Below, piece after piece: positions 1-7,714 of a DNA stretch of 42,027 bases (within the stretch, counting starts at the first letter, position 1; each line of letters begins with the position of its first letter). A program made the position numbers and the translations under genes. The stretch is from JAISGQ01 sp964500965 (lineage in GTDB: Bacteria > Bacillota > Clostridia > Oscillospirales > Acutalibacteraceae), in assembly GCA_964500965.1 (NCBI GenBank), contig CAZCQZ010000014.1:1-42027 (forward strand), read 5' to 3'. A model generated the notes under the pieces. That model had not been told where the DNA came from and searched no databases. It saw only the letters and a program-made list of their open reading frames with translations.

Positions 1-74
1 TAGAAAGGATTGTGTATAGTTATTTCATTTGCTGGGGCTGATTTAATTATACCAGCAGAATGTTATGAAAGTAA

Positions 75-206
75 TTATCAATCGGATATCCAACTCCGTT
101 GAAGAATTGTAACATAAAAAATGATAATATTGATATTTTTGTCAAACTGGAAAACGGACATAAATATTGCATATCTGTTTGCGAATTAAAAGTATTTCGA
201 TTTTAA
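75..206 (+). pseudogene. Remnant of a small protein-coding gene
   Basis: An open frame runs from just after a stop at 72-74 to a TAA at 204-206 and has no good start codon. Its 43 codons look protein-like (charged and hydrophobic residues alternate, for example NIDIFVKLENGHKYC), whereas the flanking bases do not. A second short frame (ATG at 67, ending at about 114) overlaps it upstream, as would be expected from a frameshifted gene. I do not recognise the family. It could equally be a chance open frame; confidence is low. Confidence 0.25.
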
Positions 207-225
207 AAATTGTCCGAGGATAAAT

Positions 226-1083
226 ATGAAATATTACACTGTTGAAAAACGAAAAATTCCCACCGGACGTGGGAAAATGAAGATAATAATTCTCCGTCCG
301 GTAAAAAACAAAAGGGAAAAAAGCAAAACTCCGGGGGTGTTGTGGATTCACGGCGGCGGTTATGTAACCGGTATGTCTGAAATGGTTTTCATGTCACGTG
401 CCAAAAATCTTGTAAAAAAGTACGGTGCAGTGGTGATTTCTCCGGAATACACCCTTGCCGGAAAAGCACCCTACCCTGCGGCAATTGAAGATTGCTATGA
501 TGCTCTGCTCTATATGAAAGACCATGCCGACGAGCTTGAAATAAGCGATAATCGCATTATGGTAGGCGGAGAAAGCGCAGGCGGTGGGCTGACTGCGGCT
601 CTGTGCATTTTGGCAAGGGACAGGAATACCGTAAAAATAGCATACCAAATGCCGATTTATCCTATGCTTGATGATAGGGACACCGAAACATCAAGGGACA
701 ATCACGGCATGATATGGAACACCACCCAAAATCACAAAGCATGGAAAAAGTATCTGAGAGATATTGAAAACGGTGAGATACCGCCATATGCCGCGCCTGC
801 AAGAGAAACGGATTATTCCGGATTGCCTCCTGCCTACACATTCATAGGCGACACCGATGCGTTTTTGAGCGAAGCCGTTGGGTATATCGAAAATCTGAAA
901 AGGGCAGGCATTGAAGCTTCGGTTGACGTATATCACAAAGGTTTTCATTCTTTTGATTTATTTACGCCATGGCAAAGCATAAGCAAAGCGGCAATCGCAA
1001 AGTTTGAAAAAAGCTTTGAGTACGCCGTGGAAAACTACACTGCCAATCAAAGTAACGGAGGTTGTACCGATGAAAGTAATTAA
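226..1083 (+). CDS. Alpha/beta hydrolase, HSL-type esterase/lipase
   Basis: A cytoplasmic carboxylesterase of the hormone-sensitive-lipase-like alpha/beta hydrolase family, 285 residues, normal length for the family. The oxyanion motif HGGG lies at residues 42-45. The nucleophile elbow GESAGG places the catalytic serine at 117. The probable acid is Asp211 in GDTDAF and the histidine is His241 in GFHSF, so the triad looks intact. No signal peptide is present. The start at 226 has a GAGGA ribosome site 5 bases upstream. The 3' end overlaps the next gene by 14 bases, which suggests translational coupling. The natural substrate cannot be read from sequence; short acyl esters, including acetyl groups on plant glycans, are possible given the nearby GH43 gene, but that is inference. 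Confidence 0.85.
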   Translation: MKYYTVEKRKIPTGRGKMKIIILRPVKNKREKSKTPGVLWIHGGGYVTGMSEMVFMSRAKNLVKKYGAVVISPEYTLAGKAPYPAAIEDCYDALLYMKDHADELEISDNRIMVGGESAGGGLTAALCILARDRNTVKIAYQMPIYPMLDDRDTETSRDNHGMIWNTTQNHKAWKKYLRDIENGEIPPYAAPARETDYSGLPPAYTFIGDTDAFLSEAVGYIENLKRAGIEASVDVYHKGFHSFDLFTPWQSISKAAIAKFEKSFEYAVENYTANQSNGGCTDESN

Positions 1084-2302
1084 AAATCACCCAATTGCAT
1101 TAACTCTGTTCATAGGCTATGAGATTTTTGCGGTTGCCGTTTTGCTCAGCGTAGTTCCCAATATGGGTGAAAACTGGATGTTTGTAATCGGACTTATGGC
1201 AGGTATAAGCGCTCTTGTATTTCTCTGCGGTCTGATTGCGTGGTTAATCTACGCAATCAGGCGAAAGAAAAACGGGAAAGCAGAAGATTCCGGCAAAAAG
1301 CAAATTGATAAACTGGCACGAAAGTACATGATGAACACTCCTCATGCGGCGTTCATTTACATACTGATAGCGGTTATGTCTCCGATAATTCCCGTGCTTT
1401 TAGTGTGGGTGCTTGACTACTATATGGCAGGCGTCCTTTTAATAAATCTCGGAATCATGGTGTGGACAATCAGATTTGCCGGTGAATATCTGACAAACGC
1501 TTTTTATAATGTTCCGAACGCCGAAAAATATTTTTCAATAGAATCCGGCGAAAGCGACGAGCTGGCAGACAGCTTTTACGGAGATTTTGTCCATGGGTAC
1601 ACCGAGCACAGCTTTACAGGCACAACGCCTGAGTTTATAGTAGCATTGCTAAAACGTGAAAAGGCTTTAAAACCCAACATAAAGGCTTACAGAATTTCAA
1701 GTGATTTTTTAAGCAAAAAATACGGCTATGATTACAGCGAACATTTTGAAAGTTTGATTTTTGTTCCCTTTTCTCAATTTGATATAAACGAAAATAACGG
1801 ACGACTAATATTAAATTTCAATCAAATTTCGGTAACGGATTATACCAATCTTGTCAACATGAAATATCAGTCTAAGGAAAGCCTTGAGCCTGCGGATTAT
1901 GCTTATACCGATGAGAATATCATGCTCGATGCTTTTGTTTCCGAAATTGTAAAAGCTTCCACAAAGAACGACGCTCTTTATATTGCTTTGAACTGCGCAC
2001 ATGATGCCGCCAATAGAAACAATACCTATTATAATTGCCTTATGGTTGCCAACGGTGCCAAAAGCGTTACTGATGATAACGCAGAGAAGCATTGTGCGAT
2101 GGGTTTTATCGGCTCGCTGAAGTTTACCGACGATAATGTAATTGAAATAACCATTTGTTCCGGTGGGTCAGACGATGATGAATATTATGACTACGAGGAC
2201 GATTACGAGGAAATTGTTGTCCGCTACAAATATGAAAAAGTCCAATGGTATTGGGACGGCTTCTGCAACAACGAAAAGAGAAGAAGATATTTTATCAAGT
2301 AA
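1070..2302 (+). CDS. Membrane protein of unknown function with acidic C-terminal tail
   Basis: Predicted membrane protein of 410 residues, family not recognised. I chose the ATG at 1070 because GGAGG at 1057-1061 lies 8 bases upstream; an in-frame ATG at 1004 is deeper inside the preceding gene. Two hydrophobic helices lie at about residues 10-28 and 36-58, then a basic loop, then two more at about 95-140. The remaining ~260 residues are soluble and probably cytoplasmic. A strongly acidic run (DDDEYYDYEDDYEE) sits near the C-terminus, just before a basic end. It overlaps the esterase gene by 14 bases and so is probably co-expressed with it. No catalytic motif was found. Confidence 0.7.
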   Translation: MKVIKNHPIALTLFIGYEIFAVAVLLSVVPNMGENWMFVIGLMAGISALVFLCGLIAWLIYAIRRKKNGKAEDSGKKQIDKLARKYMMNTPHAAFIYILIAVMSPIIPVLLVWVLDYYMAGVLLINLGIMVWTIRFAGEYLTNAFYNVPNAEKYFSIESGESDELADSFYGDFVHGYTEHSFTGTTPEFIVALLKREKALKPNIKAYRISSDFLSKKYGYDYSEHFESLIFVPFSQFDINENNGRLILNFNQISVTDYTNLVNMKYQSKESLEPADYAYTDENIMLDAFVSEIVKASTKNDALYIALNCAHDAANRNNTYYNCLMVANGAKSVTDDNAEKHCAMGFIGSLKFTDDNVIEITICSGGSDDDEYYDYEDDYEEIVVRYKYEKVQWYWDGFCNNEKRRRYFIK

Positions 2303-2428
2303 ACTAATTACATTTCATTTCCGAATTGTGCTATCAAAAGTCGCTATACTCCTATTTATCAAGAAATAACTGTGCTATTATTAAATGAATCTCAGAATGT
2401 GATTTCTGAAAATAAGGAGGAAATTTAA

Positions 2429-3958
2429 ATGGCAAAAAGAAAGATAGCGGCAATTTTAGCAATTATATTTTGCTTTGGTGCGATTATATCGGGCTGTTCC
2501 TCAACCGGCGGTAAAACCTACCGTGACACAGCGGCAAAAACCCTTGACGGCAGCCCGATAGGAAATGTCAGCGAAGAAAGCTATAAGGACGAGAGCTTTA
2601 ATAATCCAATATCATCCCAGTACTTCTGCGCCGACCCCACATCGGTGGAATACAACGGCAGACTGTATGTTTATGCCACAAATGACCATGAGCAGTTTGA
2701 AGCGGCAGGCTCTGAAAAGGACAACACCTATGAATACATAAAGTCCTTTGTCGTGTTCTCAACCGACGATATGGTGAACTGGGTTTATCACGGAGAAATA
2801 AATGTCGGTGAAATAGCACCGTGGATAACAAATTCATGGGCGCCGTCAATCGTATCACGTGTAGAGGATGACGGACTTACTCATTTTTACCTTTACTTTT
2901 CAAACAACGGTCTGGGCGTTGGCGTTGTGACTTCAACAAACCCGTTAGGACCGTGGGAAGACCCGTTGGGCGAGCCGTTTATCACAGCCGATACAGAGGG
3001 ACTTACCGGCTGTCCGAATCCCTTTGACCCCGGTGTTGTTATTGACGATAACGGTGACGGCTGGCTGGCGTTCGGCGGCGGAAAATCACCGGAAAAGAGC
3101 AATGCAATGCCCGGCTCGTCAAAAATCGTAAAGCTGGGTGAAGATATGCTTTCTTTCGGAAGCATATTTTACGATATTCCGGCACCCTATTTCTTTGAAG
3201 CCAGTGAACTGAATTACATCAACGGGCAGTTTGTGTATACCTATTGCAGCGACTGGAGCGACCATTCGGAGGAATGGGATTACGATGCAGAGCCTGCGAC
3301 CATGTGCAGTATGGTATACATGACAACCAAAATGGTGAGAACAGGCAACTGGGAAATGGGCGGAGAGTATTTTACAAATCCCGGAAGAACTAACAACCAC
3401 ACACATCTTCATAAATTCAAGGATAATTACTATATTTTCTACCAGACCATGATGCTCAAGGACGGAATGGGTATTAAGGGTGCATACAGAAGTATTGGCG
3501 TTGACATGGTAAATGTCGATGAAGAAACCCTTACAATCGAATGCCTTAAATACACCGAGGAGGGAGTAAGCTCCCTTTGCAATGTTGACCCGTATGAGGA
3601 AAACCTTGCCGCAGAACTGAATAACACCGCAAACATTACCTATGATAATGAAAACGCAAATGCCCCTGTTGTTATAAGCGGTGGCACAGGCTCATGGATA
3701 AGTGTGCGCAGTGTTGAGTTTACCGAAAATAACGCTCTTGCGTTTCTCGGAAATGTCAAAGGCAGTGGTCGAATAGAGGTAAGATTGGATTCTCCCAACG
3801 GAGAAACTGTTACAAGCATAGATTTTGATACACCCGATGAATTTAAGACAGTGTACAATGAGAACGTAACACAGCTTGACGGTGTGCACGACCTTTATTT
3901 CGTGTTTTCCGCAGAAAATATACAGTTTAATACCTGGCAGTTTACAGATAGAGCGTAA
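2429..3958 (+). CDS. GH43-type glycoside hydrolase lipoprotein with C-terminal carbohydrate-binding module
   Basis: Secreted, membrane-tethered five-bladed beta-propeller glycosidase of family GH43 (typically arabinofuranosidase or xylosidase on plant hemicellulose). 509 residues. The signal peptide ends in a lipobox with Cys23 (IISGC). The general base is probably Asp69 in CADPTS, the pKa-tuning aspartate Asp200 in PFDPG, and the acid Glu257 in FFEAS; all three GH43 positions appear present. Residues from about 395 to 509 form a separate beta-rich domain that resembles a CBM6-like module (SWISVRSVEF, GSGRIEVRLDSP). The start has an AGGAGG site upstream at about 2416. The gene stands alone between gaps; the following hairpin probably ends its transcript. 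The exact sugar specificity is not readable. Confidence 0.85.
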   Translation: MAKRKIAAILAIIFCFGAIISGCSSTGGKTYRDTAAKTLDGSPIGNVSEESYKDESFNNPISSQYFCADPTSVEYNGRLYVYATNDHEQFEAAGSEKDNTYEYIKSFVVFSTDDMVNWVYHGEINVGEIAPWITNSWAPSIVSRVEDDGLTHFYLYFSNNGLGVGVVTSTNPLGPWEDPLGEPFITADTEGLTGCPNPFDPGVVIDDNGDGWLAFGGGKSPEKSNAMPGSSKIVKLGEDMLSFGSIFYDIPAPYFFEASELNYINGQFVYTYCSDWSDHSEEWDYDAEPATMCSMVYMTTKMVRTGNWEMGGEYFTNPGRTNNHTHLHKFKDNYYIFYQTMMLKDGMGIKGAYRSIGVDMVNVDEETLTIECLKYTEEGVSSLCNVDPYEENLAAELNNTANITYDNENANAPVVISGGTGSWISVRSVEFTENNALAFLGNVKGSGRIEVRLDSPNGETVTSIDFDTPDEFKTVYNENVTQLDGVHDLYFVFSAENIQFNTWQFTDRA

Positions 3959-3972
3959 TTTAAGAAGTTTTA

Positions 3973-4015
3973 ATGTCAGCGGTATCGCTCGGTTAAAGAG
4001 CGGTACCGCTGACAT
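3973..4015 (+). terminator. Long perfect hairpin after the GH43 gene
   Basis: An 18-bp stem (ATGTCAGCGGTA paired with TACCGCTGACAT, continued inward by a T-G pair and CGCTC/GAGCG) closes a 7-base loop. It starts 14 bases after the GH43 stop. There is no T-tract on the plus strand, so it is an atypical intrinsic terminator or a 3'-end stabiliser. Confidence 0.55.
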
Positions 4016-4033
4016 CTTGCACAAATGTTGACG

Positions 4034-4083
4034 TTAGCGTTGACTAACCATTGTAAACACTGCCAAAAGTTAGCATCGGCTAA
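4034..4083. promoter_or_regulatory. Two TTAG-N6-CTAA dyads upstream of the feo promoter
   Basis: Two identical-format dyads: TTAG-CGTTGA-CTAA at 4034-4047 and TTAG-CATCGG-CTAA at 4070-4083. They precede the -35 of the feo promoter by 20 to 70 bases. The half-sites and the context (ferrous iron uptake) fit a DtxR/IdeR/MntR-type metal-dependent regulator, but the regulator is not in this window and the assignment is inference. Confidence 0.55.
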
Positions 4084-4102
4084 TAAAAAACCTCAAAAAA
4101 CC

Positions 4103-4131
4103 TTGACAAAATTAACCCGAAAGACTAATAT
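4103..4131 (+). promoter_or_regulatory. Sigma-A promoter of the feo operon
   Basis: TTGACA at 4103-4108, a 17-base spacer, and TATAAT-like TAATAT at 4126-4131. The predicted transcript start is near 4138, immediately before the third dyad, an arrangement typical of a repressed promoter. Confidence 0.75.
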
Positions 4132-4140
4132 TGTAGTCGG

Positions 4141-4154
4141 TTAGTGAGAGCTAA
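4141..4154. promoter_or_regulatory. TTAG-N6-CTAA operator at the feo transcript start
   Basis: Dyad TTAG-TGAGAG-CTAA directly downstream of the -10 hexamer. A bound protein here would block initiation. It has the same format as the two dyads upstream and the one before feoB. Confidence 0.55.
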
Positions 4155-4192
4155 TTCCCGATTGCGTTTGAATACTTGTTAGGAGATGCATT

Positions 4193-4405
4193 ATGAATTT
4201 AAAGGCAGCAGAAGAAGGCAAGGAGTACATTGTCAAAGAAATTCTGACCGATGATGAAGAACTGGATTCGTTTCTGTTTTCACTCGGATGCTATGCCGGA
4301 GAACCCATTACAGTAATTTCACATCTCAAAGGCGGCTGTGTGGTTTCAATCAAGGATGGCAGATATAATATTGATAATCAGCTTGCTGAAGCTATTCAAA
4401 TTTAA
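4193..4405 (+). CDS. feoA: FeoA, ferrous iron transport accessory protein
   Basis: Small cytoplasmic SH3-like protein of 70 residues, the usual size of FeoA, which supports Fe(II) uptake by FeoB. Typical FeoA features seen are the short N-terminal 'EGKEYIVKEI' strand, the 'LFSLGCYAGEPITVI' segment and the closing 'YNIDNQLAEAIQI', corresponding to the family's 'R-LxxLGhxxGxxI' and 'I-x-x-xLAxxIxV' patterns. GGAG lies about 8 bases before the ATG. It is first in the feoA-feoB-Cys-rich operon and is followed at once by a hairpin-T-tract, so transcription into feoB may be partly attenuated. Confidence 0.92.
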   Translation: MNLKAAEEGKEYIVKEILTDDEELDSFLFSLGCYAGEPITVISHLKGGCVVSIKDGRYNIDNQLAEAIQI

Positions 4406-4431
4406 AAATAGTCTTTACGACTATTTTTTTT
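4404..4431 (+). terminator. Intrinsic terminator between feoA and feoB
   Basis: Stem AAAAATAGTC/GACTATTTTT (10 bp, AT-rich) with loop TTTAC, followed by a T-run reaching 4431. It overlaps the feoA stop codon. Its position inside an operon suggests partial termination that lowers or conditions feoB expression. Confidence 0.6.
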
Positions 4432-4440
4432 GCAGGGTAG

Positions 4441-4454
4441 TTAGCACGACCTAA
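4441..4454. promoter_or_regulatory. Fourth TTAG-N6-CTAA dyad, upstream of feoB
   Basis: TTAG-CACGAC-CTAA, extended by one base on each side to AGTTAG/CTAACT arms. It lies after the feoA terminator. A weak promoter-like pair (TTGCAG at 4430-4435, TAACTA at 4452-4457, spacing 16) would straddle it, so feoB may have its own regulated promoter; that promoter call is weak. Confidence 0.5.
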
Positions 4455-4507
4455 CTAAGCGCGTCATCAATAAAACTTTCGGATAAATTTCAAGAGGAGG
4501 AAAAAAC

Positions 4508-6514
4508 ATGAGAATTGCTATGGCAGGCAATCCTAACAGCGGTAAAACGACCATGTACAATGCCCTGACCGGCAGAAACGAAAAGGTCGGAAACTGGGCA
4601 GGCGTTACCGTTGAGAAGAAAGAGCACGAGATAAAAAAGAGTTACTATAACGGTGAGGAAACCCTCATTGCAGTAGACCTTCCCGGTGCTTATTCAATGT
4701 CACCCTTTACTTCCGAGGAAAGCATCACAAGCTCATATGTTAAGAATGAAAATCCCGATGCTATCATCAACATCGTTGATGCAACAAACCTGAGCAGAAG
4801 CCTTTTCTTCACAACTCAGCTTCTTGAGCTCGGCATTCCCGTTGTTGTCGCACTTAATAAGGCTGACATCAACGAGAAAAAGGAAACCGTCATTGATGCA
4901 AAGGCACTGTCCGAAAAGCTCGGCTGTCCGGTTATCGACACTATCTCCACTAACGGTAACGGACTTGCAGACGTTGTAAAGGCGGCTGCCGAGTCAAAGG
5001 GCAGAGAGCAGACCGCACCTTATGTTCAGGACGATATTGACCTGACCAGCAAGGAAGCGGTTGTTGAAGCGGACAAGAAACGTTTTGAGTTTGTAAACGG
5101 CGTTGTTAAAGAGGTCGAAACCCGTAAGGTGCTTACAAGGGACAGAAACGCTCAGGATAAGCTTGATGCGATTCTCACCAATAAGTGGCTCGGACTTCCG
5201 ATTTTTGTCGTTGTCATAGCACTTGTATTCCTTATTTCTCAGCATGAAAAAGGACTTGGCGTATGGCTTGCGGATATTCTCACCGGCTGGATAGATATGT
5301 TCCAGGCATGGGTAGGCGGTTTGCTTGAAAACGCAAATCCCCTTGTTTACGCATTGCTTGTTGACGGTATTATCGGCGGCGTCGGAGCTGTTGTAGGCTT
5401 CCTGCCTCTGGTTATGGTCATGTACTTCCTCATCGCACTTCTTGAGGACTGCGGCTACATGGCTCGTGCGGCAGTTGTTCTTGACCCGATATTCAAAAAG
5501 GTCGGTCTTTCCGGCAAGTCCGTTATTCCTTTCGTCATCGGCACAGGTTGTGCAATCCCCGGTATCATGGCTTGCCGTACAATTCGTAACGAGCGCGAGC
5601 GCAGAGCAACTGCAATGCTGACCCCGTTCATGCCCTGCGGTGCAAAGCTTCCCGTTATCTCCCTCTTTGTCGGCGCATTCTTTGAAAACTCCTCATGGAT
5701 TGGCACATTGATGTATTTTGTCGGCATCGTGCTTATCTTCTTCGGCGCACTTATTATCAATAAGATGACCGGCTATAAGGTCAGAAAATCTTTCTTTATC
5801 ATTGAACTGCCCGAATACAAAGCTCCCTCTCTCTGGAGAGCGTTCAAGTCAATGTGCAGCCGTGGATGGGCTTACATAGTTAAGGCAGCAACCATTATCC
5901 TCCTTTGCAACACCCTTGTTCAGATTATGCAGACATTCACATGGAGCTTTGAGGTTGCAGAGACAGCAGACGCTTCCATTCTGGCATCTATCGCACATCC
6001 CTTTGCGTACTTGCTCGTTCCTATCGTAGGTGTACTTTCCTGGCAGCTTGCTGCTGCGGCTATCACCGGCTTTATTGCCAAGGAAAACGTTGTGGGTACC
6101 CTTGCGGTTTGCTTTGTAGGTCTTGAGAACCTCATCGACGCCGATGAACTTGAAATGCTGGAAGGTGCAGGCGGCGAGGTTGCAACAGTAATTGCAATCA
6201 CCAAGGTCGCGGCTCTGGCATATATGATGTTCAACCTCTTTACACCGCCATGCTTTGCGGCAATCGGTGCTATGAACTCCGAAATGAAGAGTGCCAAATG
6301 GCTTTGGGGTGCAATAGGATTCCAGCTCGGTACCGGCTTTACTATCGGCTATCTTGTATATCAGATCGGTACTCTCATCACCACCGGTGCTCTCGGTGCA
6401 GGCTTCGTAGGCGGCGGTATCGCAGTCCTCGTATTTGTGGCTATCATAGTTGCTATCTGCATACATTCCGAAAAGAGCCTCAAAAAAGAGTATTCGCTTA
6501 AAGCGAGCAACTAG
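4508..6514 (+). CDS. feoB: FeoB, ferrous iron transporter with G-protein domain
   Basis: Inner-membrane Fe(II) transporter of 668 residues, normal for Firmicutes FeoB. The N-terminal G domain has G1 GNPNSGKT at 7-14, the switch region near VGNWAGVT (27-34), G3 DLPG at 57-60 and G4 NKAD at 117-120. The membrane part begins near residue 230 and carries the two Gate motifs with conserved cysteines (GTGCAIPGIMACRTI and FMPCGAKLPVI). The C-terminus ends in a last helix and a basic tail (HSEKSLKKEYSLK). AGAGGAGG lies 7-8 bases before the ATG. It follows feoA and precedes a Cys-rich partner by 15 bases, the standard Feo arrangement in Clostridia. A dyad repeat upstream (4441-4454) suggests metal-dependent control. 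Confidence 0.97.
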   Translation: MRIAMAGNPNSGKTTMYNALTGRNEKVGNWAGVTVEKKEHEIKKSYYNGEETLIAVDLPGAYSMSPFTSEESITSSYVKNENPDAIINIVDATNLSRSLFFTTQLLELGIPVVVALNKADINEKKETVIDAKALSEKLGCPVIDTISTNGNGLADVVKAAAESKGREQTAPYVQDDIDLTSKEAVVEADKKRFEFVNGVVKEVETRKVLTRDRNAQDKLDAILTNKWLGLPIFVVVIALVFLISQHEKGLGVWLADILTGWIDMFQAWVGGLLENANPLVYALLVDGIIGGVGAVVGFLPLVMVMYFLIALLEDCGYMARAAVVLDPIFKKVGLSGKSVIPFVIGTGCAIPGIMACRTIRNERERRATAMLTPFMPCGAKLPVISLFVGAFFENSSWIGTLMYFVGIVLIFFGALIINKMTGYKVRKSFFIIELPEYKAPSLWRAFKSMCSRGWAYIVKAATIILLCNTLVQIMQTFTWSFEVAETADASILASIAHPFAYLLVPIVGVLSWQLAAAAITGFIAKENVVGTLAVCFVGLENLIDADELEMLEGAGGEVATVIAITKVAALAYMMFNLFTPPCFAAIGAMNSEMKSAKWLWGAIGFQLGTGFTIGYLVYQIGTLITTGALGAGFVGGGIAVLVFVAIIVAICIHSEKSLKKEYSLKASN

Positions 6515-6529
6515 TCAGGAGATATAATT

Positions 6530-6730
6530 ATGGAGAACATTATTCCCATTATAATTATCGTTGTTATCGTAGGACTTGCCGCGTTTTATGTATATAAAGC
6601 GAAAAAGAGCGGTAAAAAGTGCATAGGCTGCCCTGACGGCTGTTCCTGCGGCAAAACCGAAAAAAATGAATCCTCTTGCGGCGGTAACTGTAGCTGCTGT
6701 TGCGGATGCGGCAGTACCGACGAAAAATAA
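6530..6730 (+). CDS. FeoB-associated Cys-rich membrane peptide
   Basis: A 66-residue protein with one N-terminal transmembrane helix (about residues 4-21), a short basic stretch, then a tail with ten cysteines in CxxC, CxC and CCCxC clusters. This matches the small FeoB-associated Cys-rich proteins found directly downstream of feoB in Firmicutes; a role in handling Fe(II) at the FeoB mouth is generally assumed but unproven. It starts 15 bases after feoB with AGGAG before the ATG, and the operon's strong terminator follows. Confidence 0.88.
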   Translation: MENIIPIIIIVVIVGLAAFYVYKAKKSGKKCIGCPDGCSCGKTEKNESSCGGNCSCCCGCGSTDEK

Positions 6731-6805
6731 TCTGTTTCCATTGTGCATATATTCCTTGCAAGTTTATATGATTTGATGCTACTATTAAGCAAAAGACTTT
6801 AAATT

Positions 6806-6899
6806 GAAACCGAAGATGATTTGTTTCATGACTTTGTAACTGAATGCTAAATTTAATAGTAGTATGAACAGCCCCGGCTTGACATCAAGCCGGGGCTGT
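6806..6899 (+). repeat. Left copy of a 95-bp direct repeat (island boundary candidate)
   Basis: Matches 31142-31236 in the same orientation with only three differences: C6810/A31146, T6824/A31160 and one missing A near 6850. It holds the last 14 codons of a gene-like frame (ending HDFVTEC, stop) followed by a GC-rich hairpin. Similarity ends sharply after the hairpin, where the left copy has a T-run. The two copies bracket 24.3 kb. Confidence 0.85.
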
Positions 6900-6905
6900 T
6901 TTTTC
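6868..6905 (+). terminator. Strong terminator of the feo operon
   Basis: A 14-bp stem ACAGCCCCGGCTTG/CAAGCCGGGGCTGT (6868-6899) with loop ACAT, followed directly by TTTTTT. Classical intrinsic terminator; it lies inside the left direct repeat. Confidence 0.9.
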
Positions 6906-7453
6906 GTGTTAGCATGGAATGGACAGTAATATTATTGAATAAAAAATTAGATACAATTGGTTTGATTTTCCTATGACTTTTGCTTTAAAGCGTCTATCAA
7001 AAAGAAGTATAACAATTAAATGCCTTGCATACCGGACGATACATGGCGGTGTGGAAGATCAGCTGCTTTAATTTATGAACAGTCTTCTACTCGATTGTTT
7101 TCTGGTTAAGTATCTGATTATGCTTGTACTGTTGTGAATGTCAAATGCAAAAGGTGCGTTGAACTTAATAATGTACATCGAATTGCTGTGCAATGTGGCT
7201 GAAAAAGAGCGATTGTTTTAACACTGTTTTCGTATACTTATTATCGTAATATGCGACATATTTCTAACGTTTTTTGTGCATTTCTACAAACTTAAAATTT
7301 TTTAAGAAAATGTGTCACATTTTGGCTTCCCGAATTGTGTAAATAGATGAAAGGAAAATAGGGCTTAGATGTAATTCAAGAAGCAGAACATATATGTAAA
7401 TTGGATATATGTTTTGCGATAATTACAAAAAGTTTAATTGAATTAAGAGAATC
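6906..7453. other. AT-rich stretch without a convincing gene
   Basis: I see no coding frame with a ribosome site on either strand. It has short palindromes (an AT-only one at 7291-7306, and ACATATAT/ATATATGT arms at 7388-7395 and 7405-7412). In the present orientation the leftward promoter at 7517-7545 would transcribe the minus strand of this stretch, so an untranslated RNA is possible but not supported by any structure I recognise. Confidence 0.4.
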
Positions 7454-7474
7454 TTTCGCAGAATAGAGTAATCT
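7454..7474 (+). repeat. Left inverted repeat of the switch
   Basis: 21-bp arm with core TCGCAGAATAGAGTAATC, the exact reverse complement of 8873-8893. The similarity extends outward imperfectly by about 15 bases (GAATTAAGAGAATC here against GAATTTAAGGAATA in the other arm). Confidence 0.9.
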
Positions 7475-7516
7475 ACGATACTCATTCGATGAGTAAATAA
7501 GCGCATTTACATTTAA

Positions 7517-7545
7517 AATATACACCATCGTAACAATTGTGTCAA
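7517..7545 (-). promoter_or_regulatory. Near-consensus promoter pointing out of the invertible segment
   Basis: On the minus strand, TTGACA (7545-7540), a 17-base spacer and TATATT (7522-7517). No gene starts on the minus strand to its left, so it drives nothing obvious as assembled. After inversion it would be the main promoter of the cluster that begins at 9056. Confidence 0.8.
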
Positions 7546-7652
7546 TAGATTGCATTGAAAAATGGCTCGAAATACAACAAATTTTGAACCGTTTTGTAGA
7601 ATTTATTCAATAATCTTAAAAGATTCCTTGCGTTGTTCCTTTTATGATGGTA

Positions 7653-7667
7653 AAAATTGTGGTCAAA
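7653..7667 (+). repeat. 15-bp direct repeat, copy 1, upstream of the recombinase
   Basis: AAAATTGTGGTCAAA, identical to 8814-8828 near the 3' end of the recombinase gene. It may be a recombinase arm-type binding site or a trace of gene rearrangement. Confidence 0.6.
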
Positions 7668-7714
7668 TACTCTTTGAGTTTGTTGCCGAATATTATTGAA
7701 AGGATATGTTTATT

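Noticed and set aside
5849..6466. Open frame of 205 codons on the minus strand inside feoB
   Set aside because: FeoB motifs are continuous on the plus strand; the reverse product is Cys/Ser-rich without family features.
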